NCBI GenBank assembly: GCA_945862045.1
Contig: CAMAWR010000003.1
Location: forward strand, 1-64,000
Direction of reading: 5' to 3'
DNA from: Bifidobacterium breve
Lineage (GTDB): Bacteria > Actinomycetota > Acidimicrobiia > Acidimicrobiales > Ilumatobacteraceae
Length of the DNA stretch: 64,000 nt
Shown one piece after another: positions 54,820 to 63,928 of the stretch (positions within the stretch are counted from its first letter, which is position 1; each line of letters begins with the position of its first letter). The notes below the pieces were generated by a model. That model saw only the letters and a program-made list of their open reading frames with translations. It made no database searches and was not told the origin of the DNA. Both the position numbers and the translations under genes were made by a program.

Positions 54820-55863
54820 CTAGACGCCAAAGCCCGTGAGCCAGGCGTGCACGTTACGACCAAGGGCGGCAACGTCGTAGCCGCCTTCTTGGAGCACCAC
54901 GGTTGGCAGCCCGAGTTGGGCGAGTAGCGCACCGCTGCGCGCGAACCCTTCGGTGGTAACCGACAAGTCGGCGATCGGATCGGTGATGAAGGTGTCGAGA
55001 CCAAGCGAGACGATCAGGGCCGTTGGTTTGAATGCTGCAATTTTTTCGGCGCACACTGCGAGTGCCGCGATGTAGTCGTCATCGGCGGTGCGCTTGGCCA
55101 GCGGAATATTGAAGGTTGAGCCGAGCCCACGACCGGTGCCGGTTTCGTCGGCATGGCCGGTGAAGTACGGGTAGGCGCGGCGCGGGTCGCCGTGCAGCGA
55201 GACATACTGCACGTCGTCGCGGTCATAAAAAATTTCTTGGGTGCCGTTGCCGTGGTGGTAATCGACGTCGAGCACCGTCACCTTGCCACCCGTGCGGGCG
55301 ACGATGTCGTGGGCGGCGATGGCTGCATTGTTGAAAAAGCAGTAGCCACCGTACAAATTTCGGGTGGCGTGATGCCCTGGCGGACGACACAATCCGTACG
55401 CCGCACGCTCACCAGCAAGCACGACGTCGGTTGCGGTGAGAGCGGTGTCGACCGCTGCACGCGCCGCGGTGTACGTGCCTTGTGTCAACGGTGTGGTGGT
55501 CTCAAAACACCACCAACCGAGTCGCGCGGTGATCGATGCAGGTTCAGAGGTGCCACCCATTTGGTTGCGCAATTCGTCCCGATAAAACATGTCGGGCACC
55601 ACTTCGCGGCGGTCACCGACAACTTGTTGGTACTCGGCCCACGCGACCGAAAGAAACTTGACGAGGCCCTCGTCGTGCACCGCCGTGATGGGTGCCAAAC
55701 CGTGCTCGGTCGGCAGGCGAAGGGCAAATTGTGGGTCGGCAGCCAATGAAGCTTTGATGGTTTCGGCGCGACCCGTGTGCTCAAAGGGTGAATGCGTCGT
55801 GGATGATTCGATTTCTGTCGCTGGGTCGTGCAGCAGGTGCTTCGGTGTGTAGACAACTTGCAT
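54820..55863 (-). CDS. Acetylpolyamine amidohydrolase-type histone-deacetylase-family protein
   Basis: 347 aa from ATG at 55863; a longer frame to 55962 overlaps the upstream gene. MQVVYTPKHLLHDPATE is the N-terminus typical of acetylpolyamine amidohydrolases. GLCRPPGHHATRNLYGGYC has the tandem His charge relay, and VLDVDYHHGNGTQEIFYDRD the zinc Asp/His ligands; YVSLHGDPRRAYPYFTGHAD and LIVSLGLDTFITDP complete the site. It should release acetate from N-acetylated polyamines or a related amide. It complements the polyamine uptake genes at 2048-6493. Closely follows the DsbA-like gene (14 bp). Confidence 0.9.
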   Translation of the reverse strand: MQVVYTPKHLLHDPATEIESSTTHSPFEHTGRAETIKASLAADPQFALRLPTEHGLAPITAVHDEGLVKFLSVAWAEYQQVVGDRREVVPDMFYRDELRNQMGGTSEPASITARLGWWCFETTTPLTQGTYTAARAAVDTALTATDVVLAGERAAYGLCRPPGHHATRNLYGGYCFFNNAAIAAHDIVARTGGKVTVLDVDYHHGNGTQEIFYDRDDVQYVSLHGDPRRAYPYFTGHADETGTGRGLGSTFNIPLAKRTADDDYIAALAVCAEKIAAFKPTALIVSLGLDTFITDPIADLSVTTEGFARSGALLAQLGLPTVVLQEGGYDVAALGRNVHAWLTGFGV

Positions 55864-55877
55864 GTCGTCAGCGTAGG

Positions 55878-56516
55878 TCAGTCGAAACTTGGTGCGCTGC
55901 GCCGTGAACGCTTCAGTTCGGCCATGCCCGACGTGGTCGCCAGGGTTTCGACTGCATCCCACAACCGCAGTGCTTCAGCACCGCGCGGAATCACCGAAAT
56001 TACCGGACCAAAAAAGCTGGACGGCTTCGCGGTTTCGGGGTTGAAGACGAGAATCGGGGTACCGACGTCTTTGCCGGTGAGGTCCAAAGCGTGGGTGGTT
56101 TCGTGGCGAATGACTTCGTCGTGCAGTTCGTCAGTGGCACTGTCGGCCCACTGTGGGTTGAGCCCTGCAGTGCCGAGCACCTCGCGCGTGAAATCCTTCA
56201 TTCCCGCTACCTCTGTCGGGCGGCGCTTGTCGACATGAATCGCTTGACCAAGTGCCGTGTAGACCGCTGCCACGGCGTCGTTGCCGGCTGATGCCCGAGC
56301 GGCACTCGCCACCCGCAACGCATGTAGGCCCAACAGGTGGCCGTCGATGTGTCGTTGGGCGTCGGCGCCGTAGCCACGGTCGCTGTTGATCATGAACAAC
56401 GAAATGAACTTCCAAGACACTTCGTAACCACGTTGGTGTTGTACTTCTGTTACCCAGCGAGAGGTGAGGTAGGCCCACGGACAAATTGGGTCGAAGTAAA
56501 ACTGCAGATCAGCCAT
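55878..56516 (-). CDS. DsbA-like protein of the mycothiol-dependent nitroreductase (Rv2466c) family
   Basis: 212 aa. YFDPICPWAYLTSRWVTEV (active-site CPWA, one Cys only) is the family N-terminus. SLFMINSDRGYGADAQ, the helical cap, LYTALGQAIHV-like VYTALGQAIHVDKRRPTE and GKDVGTPILVFN, and FFGPVISVIPRGAEALRLWDAV match Mycobacterium tuberculosis Rv2466c; PELKRSRR-like ELKRSRRSAPSFD ends both. Rv2466c is a mycothiol-dependent reductase, so mycothiol use is implied, though no mycothiol biosynthesis gene is here. Immediately upstream of the acetylpolyamine amidohydrolase. Confidence 0.9.
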   Translation of the reverse strand: MADLQFYFDPICPWAYLTSRWVTEVQHQRGYEVSWKFISLFMINSDRGYGADAQRHIDGHLLGLHALRVASAARASAGNDAVAAVYTALGQAIHVDKRRPTEVAGMKDFTREVLGTAGLNPQWADSATDELHDEVIRHETTHALDLTGKDVGTPILVFNPETAKPSSFFGPVISVIPRGAEALRLWDAVETLATTSGMAELKRSRRSAPSFD

Positions 56517-56540
56517 GCTGCCCCCTTGACGACTCGGTGA

Positions 56541-59348
56541 TTATTCGCGCTCGATTTGACGCAGGTCGTACGTTTCGATCACGTCACCCTGCTTCAGGTC
56601 TTGGAAGTCGGTGAGCGAGATACCGCACTCGAAGCCTTCACGGACTTCTTTGACGTCGTCTTTGAAGCGACGCAACGTGTTGACGGCACCCTTCCAGATG
56701 ATGACACCGTCGCGCAAGAAGCGAACTTTCGAGCCACGAGTAATGACACCCGAACGCACGAAGCAACCGGCGATTGCCCCGACTTTCGGCGCCCGGAAGA
56801 GTTCGCGCACCTCGGCTTCGCCGGTGACCACTTCTTCGAACTCGGGGGCGAGCAGACCCTTCATGGCCTGCTCGATGTCTTCGATCAGTTTGTAGATGAC
56901 CTCGTAGGTACGAATCTCGACGTTTTCGGTTTCGGCAAGTTCGCGCGCTTTGCGGTCTGGGCGCACGTTGAAGCCGATGATCGTGGCGTTCGTCGTTGCC
57001 GCCAACGTGATGTCGTTTTCGGTGATGGAGCCAACCGCGCGGTGCACGAACGCCGCCTTGACTTCGTCACGCTGCAGTTTTCGCACGCTCTCGGTGACGG
57101 CTTCGAGCGAACCATGCACGTCGGCTTTGATCAGCAAGTTGAGCGTGGCGGTTTCGCCGGCCTGAATTTGCGTGAAGATATCTTCCAACTTGACACCCTT
57201 TTGCATGCGGGCATCGCCACGCTGTGCGAGCAATCGCTGACGCTGCGCACGTGAATCGGCGACCGTGCGTGCCGTGCGGTCGTCCGGAGCGATTCGGAAG
57301 TCGTCACCGGCTTGCGGCACGGCTGAAAGACCGAGGATTTGTACGGGGGCCGACGGACCAGCTTCTTTGATTTGTTCGCCGCGATCGTTGATAATCGCGC
57401 GCACGCGACCCCATGCAGCACCGGCCACCATCGGGTCGCCAACTTTGAGCGTGCCCTTGTCGACAAGCACGGTCGCCACCGGACCACGACCCACATCAAG
57501 TTGCGCTTCGAGCACGAAACCCTTGGCACGACCCGTGGCGTTGGCGGTGAGTTCTTCTACTTCGGCGACCACCAGCAACTGCTCGAGCAACTCGTCGATG
57601 CCCAAACCCTGCTGGGCCGACATTTCGACCATGATCGTGTCGCCACCCCATTGTTCGGGCACGAGTTCTTGTTCGGCGATGGCCGACATCGTGCGCTGCA
57701 CGTCGGCGTTGTCTTTGTCAATTTTGTTGATTGCCACGATGATCGGAACATCGGCGGCACGCGAGTGGCTGATGGCCTCGAGCGTTTGGGGCATCACACC
57801 GTCGTCGGCAGCGACCACGAGCACCACGATGTCGGTGACGCCGGCACCACGCGCACGCATCTTGCTGAACGCGGCGTGACCAGGCGTGTCGATAAAAGTG
57901 ATGAGCTTGCCGTTTTTCTCCACCTGGTATGCGCCGATGTGCTGGGTGATGCCACCCGCTTCACCGGCGACCACATTGGCCGAACGAATTCGGTCGAGCA
58001 GCGTGGTTTTACCGTGATCGACGTGGCCCATGATCGTGACGATGGGCGGGCGGGCTGTCTGTTGTGCTTCGTCGGCGTCGTCTGAGTCGTCAAAGAGCGC
58101 CTGCAGTTCCATCTCTTCTTGCTGACCTGGATCGACGAGGATGAGTTCGGCACCAACTTCAAGTGCGAACAATTCCATTTGTTCGTCGGCCAGCGACATC
58201 GTGGCGGTGACCATTTCGCCCTGCTCGAGCAAGAAACGAACCACATCGGCAGCACCACGGTTGAGTTTCGGGGCAAAAGTCTGGGCTGACGAGCTGCGCT
58301 CGACAACGATTGGGCCTTCAGGAATCGGGGCGTTGCTTGGCGCGTACTGCGTGGGCGACAGCGCCTGCAGTTGCTCCATGTCCTTGCGTTTTTGCTCACG
58401 CGTTTTTTTGCGCGTTCCGCGACGATTGCCACCACCACGCGCATTCGGCCCGCGACCTTGCGGGCCGCCAACTTGGCGACCAAGACCTGAGCCGCGACCA
58501 CCACCCGGACGGGCAGCACCGGGTGCACCTGGACGTGGGCCGACACCAGCCGGACGCGGCGCCGTGCGACCGAGGCTGGCTGAAGAAAAACGACCCATGC
58601 GACCTGCCGGGCTTGGGCGCGCCGGGCCACCCGGACGTGGGCCGCGCGCATCGCCGGGCGGACGACGGGCTGGCTGCACGGGGGGTCGGCTGCCGCCTGG
58701 TGGCGGCGGAATCGTGCGGCCACCGGCCGGCACGGTGCGTGGACCAGTCGATGAAGGCGTGCCCGACGGTAGTGGGGTACCTGGAGCGGTACCGAGTGGA
58801 CGTGCGGTTGGAGCCCGATTAGTGACGGAATTGCCGGGGCGCGACGACACGACGCGTGGCGCGGGTGACACGGGTGGGGTGGCGGAGACTGGCGCAACCG
58901 GTGGCGCTGCTGGTGTTGCTGACGCTGCCGGGGCAACCGTGGTGGGTGCGGTTGGTTGGGGCGAAATAATCATCGGTGGTGGGGTGGGAATCGACGCAGC
59001 AGGCGGCACCGACACGACTGGTGCAACTGGTGCTGTCGTGCTTTGCGTTGAGGTCGCGGGGGCCTGCTTCGCGCCGGCAGTTGCCGCTTTTTTTGTAGCT
59101 GGCTTGGTTGCGGGCTGATCGACGTCGTCCGTCGTGGCTTTCTTTGCCCGCTTGGGTTTCTCGACGATTGGGTCGCGCTTCAGGCCTTGCTCTTCGGCAT
59201 GACGTCGCACGCGATCGGCTTGTGCATCGACCATGCTCGACCCGGGCTTCAGGGCACCGACGCCGATTTTTGCACACAGGTCGATGACCTCTTTGGAGGT
59301 CATACCGAGCTCTTTGGCGAGCGCTGGAATACGAACGTTTTTGCTCAA
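56541..59348 (-). CDS. infB: Translation initiation factor IF-2
   Basis: 935 aa. An IF2_N domain (MSKNVRIPALAKELGMTSKE) and a long Pro/Ala/Gly-rich, low-complexity region (residues about 80-310, ending in a Gly/Arg-rich basic stretch) precede the GTPase: GHVDHGKTTLL at about residue 439, DTPGHAAF, NKIDKDNADV. Domains II-IV follow. It brings initiator tRNA to the 30S subunit. The start overlaps the nusA stop by 4 nt. The ylxR gene, usually between nusA and infB, is absent. Confidence 0.97.
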   Translation of the reverse strand: MSKNVRIPALAKELGMTSKEVIDLCAKIGVGALKPGSSMVDAQADRVRRHAEEQGLKRDPIVEKPKRAKKATTDDVDQPATKPATKKAATAGAKQAPATSTQSTTAPVAPVVSVPPAASIPTPPPMIISPQPTAPTTVAPAASATPAAPPVAPVSATPPVSPAPRVVSSRPGNSVTNRAPTARPLGTAPGTPLPSGTPSSTGPRTVPAGGRTIPPPPGGSRPPVQPARRPPGDARGPRPGGPARPSPAGRMGRFSSASLGRTAPRPAGVGPRPGAPGAARPGGGRGSGLGRQVGGPQGRGPNARGGGNRRGTRKKTREQKRKDMEQLQALSPTQYAPSNAPIPEGPIVVERSSSAQTFAPKLNRGAADVVRFLLEQGEMVTATMSLADEQMELFALEVGAELILVDPGQQEEMELQALFDDSDDADEAQQTARPPIVTIMGHVDHGKTTLLDRIRSANVVAGEAGGITQHIGAYQVEKNGKLITFIDTPGHAAFSKMRARGAGVTDIVVLVVAADDGVMPQTLEAISHSRAADVPIIVAINKIDKDNADVQRTMSAIAEQELVPEQWGGDTIMVEMSAQQGLGIDELLEQLLVVAEVEELTANATGRAKGFVLEAQLDVGRGPVATVLVDKGTLKVGDPMVAGAAWGRVRAIINDRGEQIKEAGPSAPVQILGLSAVPQAGDDFRIAPDDRTARTVADSRAQRQRLLAQRGDARMQKGVKLEDIFTQIQAGETATLNLLIKADVHGSLEAVTESVRKLQRDEVKAAFVHRAVGSITENDITLAATTNATIIGFNVRPDRKARELAETENVEIRTYEVIYKLIEDIEQAMKGLLAPEFEEVVTGEAEVRELFRAPKVGAIAGCFVRSGVITRGSKVRFLRDGVIIWKGAVNTLRRFKDDVKEVREGFECGISLTDFQDLKQGDVIETYDLRQIERE

Positions 59349-60430
59349 GCGGTCGCGCCACCTGGAGTATCAGACACTGGTGCAGCCGACACTGGCGCAG
59401 CCGATACAGGCGCAGCCGTATTTTCTACCGTGAGACCAGCAGCTTCACTTTCGCTCTTCACGTCGAGACGCAAACCACAGAGCTGTGCGGCAAGTTTGGC
59501 ATTGATACCCGCACGACCGATCGCCAGCGATAACTGGAAGTCGGGCACGATGACATCTGCCTGGGTGCCGTCTTGGCTGATTTGTACATCGGTGACCTTT
59601 GCTGGCGACATGGCGTTCATGATCATCGCCCGCTTGTCTTCGCTGTAGGTAACGATGTCGATTTTTTCGCCACGCAACTCGGTGACGACGCGCTTCACAC
59701 GGTCACCACGGCCACCGACGCAGGCACCGATCGGATCGATGCGTGAATCGGTCGACGCCACGGCAATCTTGCAGCGCTGACCTGGTTCACGGGCGATCGC
59801 CATGATGCTCACCTGGCCACTCACGATCTCGGGCACTTCCATCTGGAACAATTTGAACACCAAACCTGGATGGCTGCGGCTGACGACGACTTGCGGGCCA
59901 CGCTCGGTTTGACGCACTTCGACGAGGAACACCTTGAAGGTGCCATCGGTCGAACCACGCAGTTCGTTGGGTACCTGTTCAGAGAGCGGCATGATGCCTT
60001 CGCCGCCGCTCATGTCAATGATGAGGTACTTGCGCTCGGAGTTGCGATCCGGCATCAGACGAATGCGTCCAGCAACGATTTCGCCTTCTTTGTTGCGGAA
60101 CTGGTCGTACTTGCCCTGGTATTCCACTTCACGAATGCGCTGGCTGAGCACGGCGCGAAACGTGGATGCGGCGATGCGGCCCAACTCGTCACGGCTCGGG
60201 GTGTCATCACGCTCGTTGATCCACGCACCTTCGCCATCGAGGTCGTAGGCCGTGAAGGTCATTTCCATCGAGTCGGGGTTGAGACCGACGATGACTTCTT
60301 CGGCGGCGCCGGGGCGCTTTTTGTACGCCGTGGCCAGTGCCTCGACGAGCACCTGCAGCAACGAATCGACCGAAAGCCCGCGATCTGCGGCAATCATCCG
60401 AATTGCTTCTTTCATGTCTGCTTGATTCAT
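59345..60430 (-). CDS. nusA: Transcription termination/antitermination factor NusA
   Basis: 361 aa. An N-terminal RNAP-binding domain (about 1-130), an S1 domain (GRIRLMPDRNSERKYLIIDM region) and two KH domains (including GDRVKRVVTELRGEKIDIV and FQLSLAIGRAGINAKLAAQL) are present. The tail after the KH2 domain is Ala/Pro/Val-rich, with three AAPVS-like repeats. Lacks the E. coli AR1/AR2 acidic domains, as in other Actinobacteria. It overlaps rimP and infB by 4 nt each. Confidence 0.96.
   Translation of the reverse strand: MNQADMKEAIRMIAADRGLSVDSLLQVLVEALATAYKKRPGAAEEVIVGLNPDSMEMTFTAYDLDGEGAWINERDDTPSRDELGRIAASTFRAVLSQRIREVEYQGKYDQFRNKEGEIVAGRIRLMPDRNSERKYLIIDMSGGEGIMPLSEQVPNELRGSTDGTFKVFLVEVRQTERGPQVVVSRSHPGLVFKLFQMEVPEIVSGQVSIMAIAREPGQRCKIAVASTDSRIDPIGACVGGRGDRVKRVVTELRGEKIDIVTYSEDKRAMIMNAMSPAKVTDVQISQDGTQADVIVPDFQLSLAIGRAGINAKLAAQLCGLRLDVKSESEAAGLTVENTAAPVSAAPVSAAPVSDTPGGATA
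59373..59417 (+). repeat. 15-bp tandem repeats in the nusA tail
   Basis: Three units at 59373-59387, 59388-59402 and 59403-59417 (GACACTGGTGCAGCC and two near copies) encode the repeated AAPVS/AAPVS/ASDT-type residues at the NusA C-terminus. In frame, 15 bp each, so copy-number changes would keep the reading frame. Confidence 0.85.
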
Positions 60431-60969
60431 GACGCAACCTCCTTGTTCCGTAACTCAGTAGACGACTTCTGTTTTGATTTCACTGATTTCTCGGCTGCAC
60501 TTCCCCAGACGAATACGGTGCGAGCGCGTTCGATGTCGTCGTGCGCCACCGAGATTTCGGTGCCTGTGTCGTCAAGACACACGACGATGTCACGTTCGTT
60601 GGCGCGCAGGAGCACACCCTGCAAACGACGGCGGCCGTCGATGGCGCGGTGCAGTCGCACCGACACGACCTTGTTGACTTCCCGATGAAAGTGCTGCGGT
60701 GTGCGCAAAGGGCGCTCGAGGCCTGGGCTCGTCACTTCGAGGGTGTACCGACCCGGCATGGGGTCGTTGTGATCAAGTTCACGAGACACCAAACGGCTCA
60801 CGAGTGCAATATTTTCAAGGGTGACGCCGGCCGGTTGACCAGGACGGGTGTCGATGCTGAGTCGCAGGACTCCGGAGACCATTTCCAGGTCGTACAGCTC
60901 CAGACCGAGGTCGGCGATGATCGGGGCAGCAAGCAAACGGACTCGTTCTATGACGGTGTCGTTGGTCAT
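60427..60969 (-). CDS. rimP: Ribosome maturation factor RimP
   Basis: 180 aa from ATG at 60969, preferred over the upstream frame because GAGGT lies 8 nt upstream and the family starts here. LGLELYDLEMVSGVLRLSID and ENIALVSRLVSRELDHND, then YTLEVTSPGLERPL (the RimP signature) are present. It helps 30S assembly. First gene of rimP-nusA-infB, with 4-nt overlap to nusA. A terminator hairpin lies in its leader (61039-61068). Confidence 0.94.
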   Translation of the reverse strand: MTNDTVIERVRLLAAPIIADLGLELYDLEMVSGVLRLSIDTRPGQPAGVTLENIALVSRLVSRELDHNDPMPGRYTLEVTSPGLERPLRTPQHFHREVNKVVSVRLHRAIDGRRRLQGVLLRANERDIVVCLDDTGTEISVAHDDIERARTVFVWGSAAEKSVKSKQKSSTELRNKEVAS

Positions 60970-61013
60970 CGTTGCTACCTCGCTTCCATGTGTTCTGCTA
61001 TCGGCTGGCACGC

Positions 61014-61109
61014 TCATCCTTGGTTCGCTTCACGAGTCAAAAAAAGGCGTGGGGGTGACCCACGCCTTCGCGGACTGCATTCATGCTGAACGTACAAGGA
61101 CATACCCAT
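61014..61109 (-). other. Possible leader ORF ahead of rimP
   Basis: A 31-codon frame from ATG at 61109 (alternative ATG at 61103) to TGA at 61014-61016 passes straight through the terminator stem and T-run, so a translating ribosome would melt the hairpin. The peptide starts MGMSLYVQHEC and is Arg/Pro-rich (SPRRRGSPPR). A TATCAT hexamer at 61113-61108 could be the -10 of this transcript. Speculative. Confidence 0.3.
61039..61068 (-). terminator. Rho-independent-type terminator in rimP leader (possible attenuator)
   Basis: On the minus strand a 10-bp perfect stem (61068-61059 with 61053-61044, 5-nt loop) is followed by a run of T from 61045 to 61039. This is the strongest intrinsic terminator seen in the window. 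It lies 70 bp upstream of rimP with no gene to its right on this strand, so it either attenuates the rimP-nusA-infB transcript or stops antisense transcripts from proS. Confidence 0.7.
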
Positions 61110-61139
61110 GATAGCCCTGCGAAGTAACCTTAATTCTGC

Positions 61140-62909
61140 GTGATTCATCGTTTGTCAACGCTCTTTGTGAGAACACTGCGTGACGACCCGGCCGAAGCCG
61201 AAATCCCGAGCCATCGTCTGTTGTTGCGGGCTGGATACATCCGCCGTGCCGCACCCGGTGGCTTCACCTGGCTACCGCTCGGTTTACGTGTCTTGCACCG
61301 CGTCGAACACATCGTGCGCGAAGAAATGAACTCGATCGGCGCACAAGAGGTGCACTTCCCCGCCCTGTTGCCACGCGAACCTTACGAAGCCTCCGGACGC
61401 TGGACTGACTATGGCCCGAACTTGTTTCGTCTGCAAGACCGCCGTGGCGTCGACTACCTGCTCGGCCCAACCCACGAGGAAATGTTCACGCTGCTCGTCA
61501 AAGACCTGTACGGCAGTTACAAAGATTTGCCCCTGTGGTTGTATCAAATTCAAACCAAGTACCGCGACGAAGCACGACCGCGTGCCGGCCTGCTGCGTGG
61601 TCGCGAATTTCTGATGAAAGACTCGTACAGCTTCGACCTCGATGACGAAGGATTGCAACGTAGTTATGATGCCCACCGCGGCGCCTACGTAAAAATCTTC
61701 GCCCGCCTCGGTCTTGAGACCGTGATCGTGAAGGCAATGTCGGGGGCGATGGGTGGTTCAGCATCCGAGGAATTTCTGGCCCCATCGGTCTCCGGTGAAG
61801 ACTCATTCGTGCGGTGCAGTGGATGCGACTATCGCGCCAACACCGAGGCGGTGCGCATCGGCACCCCGGCACCCGTTGATGCGGCCAGCACTCCCCCCGC
61901 CCTCGTCGTTGATACGCCGAATACACCGACGATTCAAACGCTCGTTGATTTGTTGAATTCCCGCGACGACCTGCGTCGCCCATCTTCACCTTGGGCTGCT
62001 GGTGACACCTTGAAAAACGTGCTGGTGATGTTGCGCAACCCCGACGGCACACGGACCCCACTCGCCATCGGCGTGCCCGGTGATCGCGATGTCGATATGA
62101 AACGACTCGAGGCACTCATGTCGCCGCTCGAAGTGGAGCCATTCGGTGAAGGCGACTTTGCGGCACGACCCAACTTGGTGAAGGGGTACATCGGGCCGGC
62201 AGCGCTGGGGGCCGACAAACCACTCGGCATTCGCTATCTGCTGGACCCGCGCGTGGTGCGCGGTAGCGCATGGGTGACGGGCGCCGACACACCAGGTCAC
62301 CATGTGGTGCAGCTCGTGTGTAATCGTGACTTTACGGCCGATGGTGTCGCTGATGTCGCCGACGTGCGGGACGACGATGCCTGCCCCGAGTGCGGTGCAC
62401 ATCTGCGCATCGAGCGTGGCATCGAAATGGGGCACGTATTTCAACTCGGGCGCAAATACGCCGAGGTGCTCGGGCTCAACGTGCTCGACGACAAGGGCAA
62501 ACAGCGGGTCGTAACGATGGGTTCGTACGGCGTCGGTGTTTCACGGGCGGTGGCTGCCATCGCCGAAGCACACCACGATGACATCGGCCTGCGTTGGCCG
62601 CGCAGCGTGGCACCGATGGACGTGCACATCGTGATTGCCGGTAAACGCGGGGACGAAACGGCGCCCACAGCCGAACAATTGGCAACTGAACTCGCAGCGG
62701 CAGGTCTGCACGTGCTGCTCGATGATCGAGATGGTGTGTCACCAGGCGTTCGCTTCAAGGATGCCGAGTTGCTCGGTATGCCGATGATTGTCATCGTCGG
62801 ACGCGGAGTCGCCACAGGTGTGCTGGAGATTCGCGACCGCATCGCAGGCACCACAACCGAGGTGCCGATCGCGCAGGCGGCACGACACATCATCACATGC
62901 TCCGCCTAA
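61140..62909 (+). CDS. proS: Prolyl-tRNA synthetase
   Basis: 589 aa, GTG at 61140. Class II motifs: [20 protein letters not shown] (motif 1 area), [20 protein letters not shown] (motif 2), and the C-terminal anticodon domain ([20 protein letters not shown]). The editing (YbaK-like) insertion at about 230-385 is present, as in the bacterial-type enzyme. A TAACCT -10-like hexamer lies 10 nt upstream, so a leaderless transcript is possible. Overlaps manA by 13 bp. Confidence 0.95.
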   Translation: MIHRLSTLFVRTLRDDPAEAEIPSHRLLLRAGYIRRAAPGGFTWLPLGLRVLHRVEHIVREEMNSIGAQEVHFPALLPREPYEASGRWTDYGPNLFRLQDRRGVDYLLGPTHEEMFTLLVKDLYGSYKDLPLWLYQIQTKYRDEARPRAGLLRGREFLMKDSYSFDLDDEGLQRSYDAHRGAYVKIFARLGLETVIVKAMSGAMGGSASEEFLAPSVSGEDSFVRCSGCDYRANTEAVRIGTPAPVDAASTPPALVVDTPNTPTIQTLVDLLNSRDDLRRPSSPWAAGDTLKNVLVMLRNPDGTRTPLAIGVPGDRDVDMKRLEALMSPLEVEPFGEGDFAARPNLVKGYIGPAALGADKPLGIRYLLDPRVVRGSAWVTGADTPGHHVVQLVCNRDFTADGVADVADVRDDDACPECGAHLRIERGIEMGHVFQLGRKYAEVLGLNVLDDKGKQRVVTMGSYGVGVSRAVAAIAEAHHDDIGLRWPRSVAPMDVHIVIAGKRGDETAPTAEQLATELAAAGLHVLLDDRDGVSPGVRFKDAELLGMPMIVIVGRGVATGVLEIRDRIAGTTTEVPIAQAARHIITCSA

Positions 62910-63928
62910 AAGGCGCCGTCCAGCATTACGCCTGGGGTGATCGCTTCGCCCTGCCGGAATTGCTTGATGTCACGGGTGACGGACGACCATGGGCCGAAAT
63001 TTGGTTTGGAACACATCCGCACGGACTGGCGCAAATCGAGGAGAGTTTGCACCTGCCGGCACCGTCGTATCTTGCGGATGAAGTTGGCGACCTGCCGTTC
63101 ATCGTAAAACTGTTGGCTGCCGCGCAGCCACTCTCACTGCAGATACATCCATCAGCCACACAGGCAGCAAGCGGGTTCGCCCGTGAAAACACCGCTGGCG
63201 TGCCACTCGAGGCACCGCATCGGGTGTACGGAGATGACCAATCCAAACCCGAGATGGTCGTGGCACTCAATACTTTTGAAGCATTGTGTGGTTTCGTTTC
63301 GGCCCCCGACGCCGTCCGACAGTGCACGACAGCTGGCGCGCGTGACATTGCCGAGCACGTCGAGCGTCAGGGTGTTGCCGACACGGTGCGTGCCATCTTG
63401 ACCAGTTCACCATTCGCACCACCGCCTTTACCATCACGAGCAATGAAAAAACTCGCAGAACACCACGATGATTCACGGGTGAGCGTTGCCCTTCTCATGC
63501 ATCACGTGCGACTCGCCCCCGGTGAGGCGCTGTACCTCGATGCTGGTTGTGTGCACGCCTATTTGTCGGGGGTCGTGCTGGAGGTGCAGGGCAGTTCAGA
63601 CAACGTGATACGGGCAGCCTTCACCAAAAAACATGTGGATCTGCCCGAGTTCCTCTCGATTGCCAACCTCTCACCGACGGATGAGGGGCGGGTGACAACC
63701 GAACGAATCTCGGATCTCACCACGGCGTACCGCTGCCCGGCCCCATTCAGCGTGATGCGCCACGAAGTCAACGGTGCATTTGCGCTCACCGCCAACAGGC
63801 AACACACCATGTTGGTGTGCACGTCGGGTCGTGCCGGGCCACTCACCCGTGGCGCTGCAGCGTATCTTTCGGCTGGTGAATCGGTGTCGCTTGATGGCAC
63901 CGCAACGCTCTACTCGGTGAGTGCGTGA
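62897..63928 (+). CDS. manA: Mannose-6-phosphate isomerase, class I
   Basis: 343 aa. [15 protein letters not shown] start, [11 protein letters not shown], then the zinc-binding [18 protein letters not shown] and [12 protein letters not shown] (His/Glu ligands), [22 protein letters not shown]. Interconverts fructose-6-P and mannose-6-P for GDP-mannose or glycan synthesis. Its start overlaps proS and its stop overlaps the next gene (GTGA), so all three are linked. Confidence 0.95.
   Translation: MLRLKGAVQHYAWGDRFALPELLDVTGDGRPWAEIWFGTHPHGLAQIEESLHLPAPSYLADEVGDLPFIVKLLAAAQPLSLQIHPSATQAASGFARENTAGVPLEAPHRVYGDDQSKPEMVVALNTFEALCGFVSAPDAVRQCTTAGARDIAEHVERQGVADTVRAILTSSPFAPPPLPSRAMKKLAEHHDDSRVSVALLMHHVRLAPGEALYLDAGCVHAYLSGVVLEVQGSSDNVIRAAFTKKHVDLPEFLSIANLSPTDEGRVTTERISDLTTAYRCPAPFSVMRHEVNGAFALTANRQHTMLVCTSGRAGPLTRGAAAYLSAGESVSLDGTATLYSVSA

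Noticed and set aside
58141-59118. Plus-strand 325-codon ORF opposite infB
   Set aside because: Its Gly/Pro/Arg-rich composition mirrors the low-complexity region of IF-2 on the other strand.
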